Assembly: GCF_016908635.1 (NCBI RefSeq)
Contig: NZ_JAFBEG010000010.1
Span: 1 to 64,000, forward strand
Direction of reading: 5' to 3'
Source of the DNA: Sporohalobacter salinus
GTDB taxonomy: Bacteria; Bacillota; Halanaerobiia; Halobacteroidales; Acetohalobiaceae
DNA: 64,000 nt
Shown here: positions 60,346-64,000 of the stretch, piece after piece
Position numbering within the stretch: position 1 is the first letter of the stretch
Layout: each line of letters begins with the position of its first letter
Translations under genes and position numbers: made by a program
Notes under the pieces: generated by a model
The model's input: the letters and a program-made list of their open reading frames with translations, nothing else
Database searches by the model: none
What the model was told of the DNA's origin: nothing

Positions 60346-61305
60346 ATGCAAGAACCATTAGTAGCCATTATCGGACCTACGGCTGTTGGCAAAACAGAAC
60401 TATCGCTTGCATTAGCTAAAGAATTAAATGCTGAAATTATTTCTGGTGACTCAATGCAAGTTTATAAAGAAATGGATATTGGTACAGCTAAGCCGACTGT
60501 AGAAGAACGTCAAAATATTCCTCATCATATGATAGATATTTTGACTCCTGAAGAAGATTTTAGTGTAGCAGATTTTCAAAAGCGAGTAGATGAATTAATT
60601 CCTGATATAGTTGAACGTAATAGATTGCCTATGTTAGTTGGTGGTACTGGTTTGTATATTAAAGCTTTAATACAAGGATTTCTCTTTCCAGAAATGGAGA
60701 CTGATTGGGAGCTTAGGGAGAGATTAGAAAAAGAAGCTGAAAAGCATGGTACGGAATATGTTCATAATAAACTAAAAGAAATTGATCCTACTTTAGCTGA
60801 TAAATTACATCCTAATGATCTACGAAGAGTAATCCGTGGAATTGAAGTTTATAAGCAAACTGGAAAAACATCTACCTATTTTCGTGAGAAAGCTAAGGAA
60901 AGACCACCTAGATATCAAGCAGTTAAAATTGGTTTAAGAAGAGATCGCGATGAACTTTATAGCCGAATTAACCGTCGAGTAGATTTAATGATTGATAATG
61001 GACTAGTAAAAGAAGTTAAAGAATTATATGAAGCTGGATATGAACGGGGATTAACTTCAATGCAAGGATTAGGTTATAAAGAATTGCTTGGTTATTTCGA
61101 AGGAGAATATGATTTAGAAGAAGCAATTAGGTTAATTAAACGTGATACTCGTCATTTTGCTAAAAAACAATTAACTTGGTTTAGAAAAGATGATAAAATT
61201 AACTGGTTTGATGTTGGAGAATATGAATTTGAAAAATTAGTTTTAGTGGTAAAAGAGGTAATCAAAAATGAATTACCTCCTGAAGGTAAAAAATTAATAA
61301 CTTAA
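60346..61305 (+). CDS. miaA: tRNA dimethylallyltransferase
   Basis: A 319-residue enzyme that puts the isopentenyl group on A37 of tRNA. P-loop GPTAVGKTELS (residues 10-20), SGDSMQVYKEMDIGTAKPT, HHMIDILTPEEDFSVADFQ, VGGTGLYIKALIQG and the C-terminal MQGLGYKELLGYFEGEY, DTRHFAKKQLTWFRKD are all present. Normal length. Last gene of the mismatch-repair operon, 14 bases after mutL. Hfq further on commonly follows miaA in bacteria; here three to four genes intervene. Confidence 0.96.
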   Translation: MQEPLVAIIGPTAVGKTELSLALAKELNAEIISGDSMQVYKEMDIGTAKPTVEERQNIPHHMIDILTPEEDFSVADFQKRVDELIPDIVERNRLPMLVGGTGLYIKALIQGFLFPEMETDWELRERLEKEAEKHGTEYVHNKLKEIDPTLADKLHPNDLRRVIRGIEVYKQTGKTSTYFREKAKERPPRYQAVKIGLRRDRDELYSRINRRVDLMIDNGLVKEVKELYEAGYERGLTSMQGLGYKELLGYFEGEYDLEEAIRLIKRDTRHFAKKQLTWFRKDDKINWFDVGEYEFEKLVLVVKEVIKNELPPEGKKLIT

Positions 61306-61321
61306 TAACTAATTTAATTTG

Positions 61322-61356
61322 CTTCTGAGAACCTATTTTTCTCAGAAGTTTTTATT
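61322..61356 (+). terminator. Rho-independent terminator of the mutS-mutL-miaA operon
   Basis: CTTCTGAGAA / TTCTCAGAAG with an eight-base loop and T5. Confidence 0.88.
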
Positions 61357-61430
61357 TTGCACACTTTTAATTAATTTGCATATAATAATTAAAGCCATTA
61401 GTTGCTAATCAAAAAAGGAGTGATTAGCAG

Positions 61431-62363
61431 TTGAAGAAAAGTGGAATTATTGAACAAATTGAAAATGGTAAGATGTCTATAAAAGAAAGTTTCCGTCTTT
61501 TAAATAACAATAATAATTTGGCTTTAAAGCAGCATAGAGTTAATAGTAATTCTAAGAAAAAGATTCAAGAAATTAAGGCTAAATTGGATAGATTAGTTGG
61601 ATTAGATAAGCTTAAAAGATTAGTCAATGAATTAGAGGCTTTTGTAAAGATACAGCAAAAAAGACAGGAAAACCAGTTAGCTACTGAACCGCTAGTGATG
61701 CATATGATCTTCAAAGGAAATCCAGGAACAGGGAAAACTACAATTGCTCGTATATTTGGAAAGTTATTTAAAGAATTAGGCCTATTAAGTGAAGGTCATC
61801 TTAAAGAAGTTGAACGGGCTGATTTAGTAGGAGAGTACATAGGTCATACTGCTCAAAAAACTAAAGATGCTATTGAAGACGCCTTAGGAGGAATTCTTTT
61901 CATTGATGAAGCATATTCATTAGCAAGAGGCGGAGTTAGAGATTTTGGGAAGGAATCTATTGATGCTTTAGTTAAGGGAATGGAAGATAACCGTGATGAT
62001 TTAGTAATTATTTTAGCAGGTTATCCGCAAGAAATGGAAAATTTCTTAAATACTAATCCTGGACTTAGTTCTAGATTTCCAATTAAAGTTCATTTCGAAG
62101 ATTATACTTTGGATGAATTAATTGAAATTGCTGAATTAATGTTAGAAGAAAGAGAATATGAATTAAGTCAAGCAGCTAAAAGTAGATTATATAAGATTTT
62201 AGCTGAAAAGAGGCGAAAAGCCGGCCCCGAAAAGGGAAATGCCAGGACAGTAAGAAATTTAATTGAACGGGCAATTCGAATTCAGGCTACTCGAGTAGTT
62301 GAAAAGGAAAAAATTTTTCGTAAAGACTTAATGAAAATTGAACCTGAGGACTTTGAAGATTAG
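61431..62363 (+). CDS. spoVK: Stage V sporulation protein K-type AAA ATPase
   Basis: A 310-residue CbbX/SpoVK AAA+ protein. Walker A FKGNPGTGKTTIARIFG (near 96), sensor/pore region VERADLVGEYIGHTAQKT, Walker B ILFIDEAYSLARGG (near 154), sensor 1 VIILAGYPQEME and arginine finger NPGLSSRFP; then GNARTVRNLIERAIRIQ. SpoVK is needed for spore maturation in Bacillus; its substrate is not known. Starts at TTG after AAAGGAGTG. It opens a new operon with the GTPase and two membrane proteins. Confidence 0.9.
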   Translation: MKKSGIIEQIENGKMSIKESFRLLNNNNNLALKQHRVNSNSKKKIQEIKAKLDRLVGLDKLKRLVNELEAFVKIQQKRQENQLATEPLVMHMIFKGNPGTGKTTIARIFGKLFKELGLLSEGHLKEVERADLVGEYIGHTAQKTKDAIEDALGGILFIDEAYSLARGGVRDFGKESIDALVKGMEDNRDDLVIILAGYPQEMENFLNTNPGLSSRFPIKVHFEDYTLDELIEIAELMLEEREYELSQAAKSRLYKILAEKRRKAGPEKGNARTVRNLIERAIRIQATRVVEKEKIFRKDLMKIEPEDFED

Positions 62364-62390
62364 TAATGATTATTAGGGAGAGGAACAATT

Positions 62391-62996
62391 ATGGCCAAAT
62401 CTTTAGTAGTAGGACGGACAAATGCAGGAAAGACTTGTTTTACTATTAATTTTGCTGATTATTTGGGATTAAAAGAATTAAAGTTTACACTTAAACAACC
62501 AGCAGGATTTTTATCTCGGCGGACTTTTCAACTACATACAGCTAAAGAAGAATTGGTAGCATCAACAAACCATACTACCAAAGAAATTCAACAGGTTCAG
62601 CTGCAATTACCAGTAGGAAAAGGACATAAAGAATTACAACTTATGGACACTTGTGGTTTAGTAGAAGGCATTCACCCTGAGCAAAAGATTCGTAAAGCTA
62701 TGGCTCAAACGCTTTCTAAATTACAGCAGGCGGATATTGTTTTACATATTATTGATTTAGCTAAATTAAGCAATGAAAAAATTCAAAAGATTTCAGAGTT
62801 AGATTTTGAAATTTATAACTATTGTAAGGCGGAAAAATGTTATGTTATTTTAGCTAATAAAATTGATCTTAAAGTAGCTCAAAAAAATTTATCATTTCTT
62901 CAAAAAAAACTTAGTCAAGCAGAAATAATTCCGATTTCTGCTCTTTACCAGCAGGGCTTTAAAGAAGTAAAAAAATTTTTATTGAAGAACCTTTAA
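62391..62996 (+). CDS. Small GTPase of the Era/YihA-like superfamily
   Basis: A 201-residue P-loop GTPase. G1 GRTNAGKTCF (residues 8-17), G3 DTCGL (near 85, glycine-cysteine-glycine variant of DxxG), G4 NKIDLK (near 161) and G5 ISALYQQG. The short switch region has a TTKEI, a probable G2 threonine. No extra RNA-binding or membrane domain is attached. It is encoded directly after spoVK and before two membrane proteins; a role in sporulation is possible, but nothing in the sequence proves it. Confidence 0.82.
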   Translation: MAKSLVVGRTNAGKTCFTINFADYLGLKELKFTLKQPAGFLSRRTFQLHTAKEELVASTNHTTKEIQQVQLQLPVGKGHKELQLMDTCGLVEGIHPEQKIRKAMAQTLSKLQQADIVLHIIDLAKLSNEKIQKISELDFEIYNYCKAEKCYVILANKIDLKVAQKNLSFLQKKLSQAEIIPISALYQQGFKEVKKFLLKNL

Positions 62997-63009
62997 AGAA
63001 GGTGAAAAA

Positions 63010-63603
63010 TTGTTAAAAATAATTAATACTTTAATTCGAGATTTCTTAGCGGTCTTTTTTGTAGGAATGAGTATAAAATTAATGGATGATTATCTAGATC
63101 AAATAATAGATAAACTAGAAAATAAAAAAACTTTAGCACTAAAATGGGGGAGAGCAACTCTCCCATATGCTTTATTATTTTTTTCATTAGCAGCTGTTTT
63201 CAATTATTCCTGGACTATATCTTTATTTTGGGTTAGTTATATTCTAGGTATGGGATATGATATAACAGACAAGTTACCTACTGGAATTAAAGCTTACCAA
63301 GAAAGTCTTTTTCTATTATTAATAGCAATTTATGTTTTATCGATAGAAAATCTTCTTTCTTCTTTGTCTATTATTGTTGGGATTCAGTTAATTGATGATT
63401 TAATAGATATAAAGCATGATAATCAAGTCTATCGTAATAATTTTGTTTATTTATTAGGGGAACAATACGTTATATTTTTACTTATTATTGTATTATCAAT
63501 TGGAATTTATTTGAATATTAGAAAGACTTTATTTGTATTGATAAGCACTCCTCTTATTATATTATTACTTGAGGATAAAGGTGGGAGGGGAAGTAAAAAT
63601 TAA
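63010..63603 (+). CDS. Polytopic membrane protein of unknown function
   Basis: A 197-residue protein with six or seven membrane helices. Two acidic motifs, MDDYLDQIIDKLE near residue 25 and LIDDLIDIKHDN near 130, recall the Asp-rich DDxxD/DxxxD motifs of UbiA-type prenyltransferases, though the protein is shorter than that family (about 290). I do not recognise it otherwise. The TTG start follows GAAGGTG 14 bases after the GTPase gene. Its position in the spoVK-hfq block suggests a conserved lineage-specific role. Confidence 0.6.
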   Translation: MLKIINTLIRDFLAVFFVGMSIKLMDDYLDQIIDKLENKKTLALKWGRATLPYALLFFSLAAVFNYSWTISLFWVSYILGMGYDITDKLPTGIKAYQESLFLLLIAIYVLSIENLLSSLSIIVGIQLIDDLIDIKHDNQVYRNNFVYLLGEQYVIFLLIIVLSIGIYLNIRKTLFVLISTPLIILLLEDKGGRGSKN

Positions 63604-63817
63604 TGAGTTTATAATCTTTAGATTTTTCATTATGCTGGGGGTTGGATATTTAATTGGTTATTATTTTGGATGTAAAACTGGAATTAAGAAAGGAAAGTTA
63701 AAAGCTAAACTTTTATTGCGTGAAAAATCATTACAAGAAGGATATTGTGTCCTCTGTAAGAATGATAAAAATAGTCAAACTTTGCAGGAGATAATAGAGG
63801 CATCTAGAAGTAAGTAA
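63599..63817 (+). CDS. Small single-helix membrane protein with ATT start
   Basis: About 72 residues. A membrane helix FIIFRFFIMLGVGYLIGYYF is followed by a basic region (KTGIKKGKLKAKLLLREK) and a CVLC pair. No ATG, GTG or TTG follows the strong GGGAGGGG at 63583-63590 in this frame; ATT 63599 is eight bases after it and gives MNEFIIFRFF. The ATG at 63603 is out of frame and gives three residues; TTG 63569 and GTG 63581 lie before the ribosome site. Its first codons overlap the end of the preceding gene by five bases. Function unknown. Confidence 0.6.
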   Translation: MNEFIIFRFFIMLGVGYLIGYYFGCKTGIKKGKLKAKLLLREKSLQEGYCVLCKNDKNSQTLQEIIEASRSK

Positions 63818-63846
63818 TATAAATATAAAGGAGGCTCTATATAAAT

Positions 63847-64000
63847 ATGACGTCTCAAATCAATCTCCAAGATAGCTTTTTGAATCAAGTTCGTCGTGAG
63901 GATATTACTGTTACAGTCTATTTAGTAAATGGCTTTCAATTAACCGGAAAAGTAACTGGTTTCGATAATTTTACTGTTATTTTAAATACTGATGACCAAC
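63847..64000 (+). CDS. hfq: RNA chaperone Hfq, N-terminal part
   Basis: The window ends 51 codons into the gene. [40 protein letters not shown] and [11 protein letters not shown] give the N-terminal helix with the Gln-Asp proximal-site residues and the Sm1 motif of Hfq. Hfq hexamers bind small RNAs and mRNA A-rich tails. AAAGGAGG lies before the ATG. The Sm2 motif (YKHA) falls outside the window. Confidence 0.94.
   Translation, partial: MTSQINLQDSFLNQVRREDITVTVYLVNGFQLTGKVTGFDNFTVILNTDDQ

Noticed and set aside
1-64000. CRISPR array or cas genes, restriction-modification or toxin-antitoxin system
   Set aside because: No regularly spaced short repeats and no such protein families were found in any frame.

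Overview
The window is AT-rich, with short intergenic gaps, strong Shine-Dalgarno sites and many TTG/GTG starts, as in low-GC Firmicutes. It carries endospore genes (SleB-type and CwlD-type cortex enzymes, SpoVK) together with a signal-peptide-bearing outer-membrane beta-barrel and a LolA-like periplasmic protein. A spore-forming, diderm, anaerobic halophile of the Halanaerobiales (Halobacteroidaceae-like) fits best. A B12-dependent ribonucleotide reductase, an orphan periplasmic betaine-type binding protein and the order miaB-ricA-mutS-mutL-miaA-spoVK-GTPase-hfq agree with this. The assignment is inference; no rRNA is present.

Layout. 0-8.5 kb: CadC-like repressor, small transporter, thioredoxin, ferritin-like protein, class II RNR, spore/cell-wall hydrolases. 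8.5-13 kb: an operon under its own ECF sigma factor (sigma, anti-sigma, polymer-forming membrane protein, flippase-like protein, glycosyltransferase), with a matching ECF promoter. 13-16 kb: small hypotheticals, a GH108 lysozyme and tRNA-Gln. 16-20 kb: binding protein, ThDP decarboxylase and aminotransferase. 20-24 kb: QueT-like transporter, then a SAM riboswitch controlling metY-metX (homocysteine synthesis). 24-30.7 kb: a TyrR-like sigma-54 activator, then a sigma-54 promoter driving methionine gamma-lyase, an NhaC/MetT-type transporter, phosphate acetyltransferase and a racemase-family protein, which together look like a methionine-fermenting unit. 30.7-35 kb: AIR-synthase-like protein with an ECF S component, a group 2 sigma factor with a structured leader, and an EamA transporter.

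35-53.5 kb is an accessory island. It is bounded by two direct copies of a segment of about 0.55-0.7 kb. The right copy holds an intact DUF1622 gene; the left holds a frameshifted, internally deleted one. The island contains relics of IS5-like, IS30, IS4, IS110 and IS3 transposases and a decayed chemotaxis receptor. Its live genes are a saccharopine-dehydrogenase-like protein, a pair resembling PigD and PigE of prodigiosin biosynthesis (ThDP carboligase plus reductase-aminotransferase fusion), a methyltransferase, a TetR/RND/LolA-like/beta-barrel export set behind a 40-bp perfect palindrome, and an SDR. The PigD/PigE pair without the rest of the prodigiosin pathway, in a probable anaerobe, is the best candidate for an undescribed system: it could make an alkyl-pyrroline-type amine.

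53.6-64 kb is housekeeping: tRNA modification, mismatch repair, SpoVK, a small GTPase, two membrane proteins and the start of hfq. Several genes appear to start at AUU codons behind strong Shine-Dalgarno sequences, so ATG-only gene calls would truncate or miss them.
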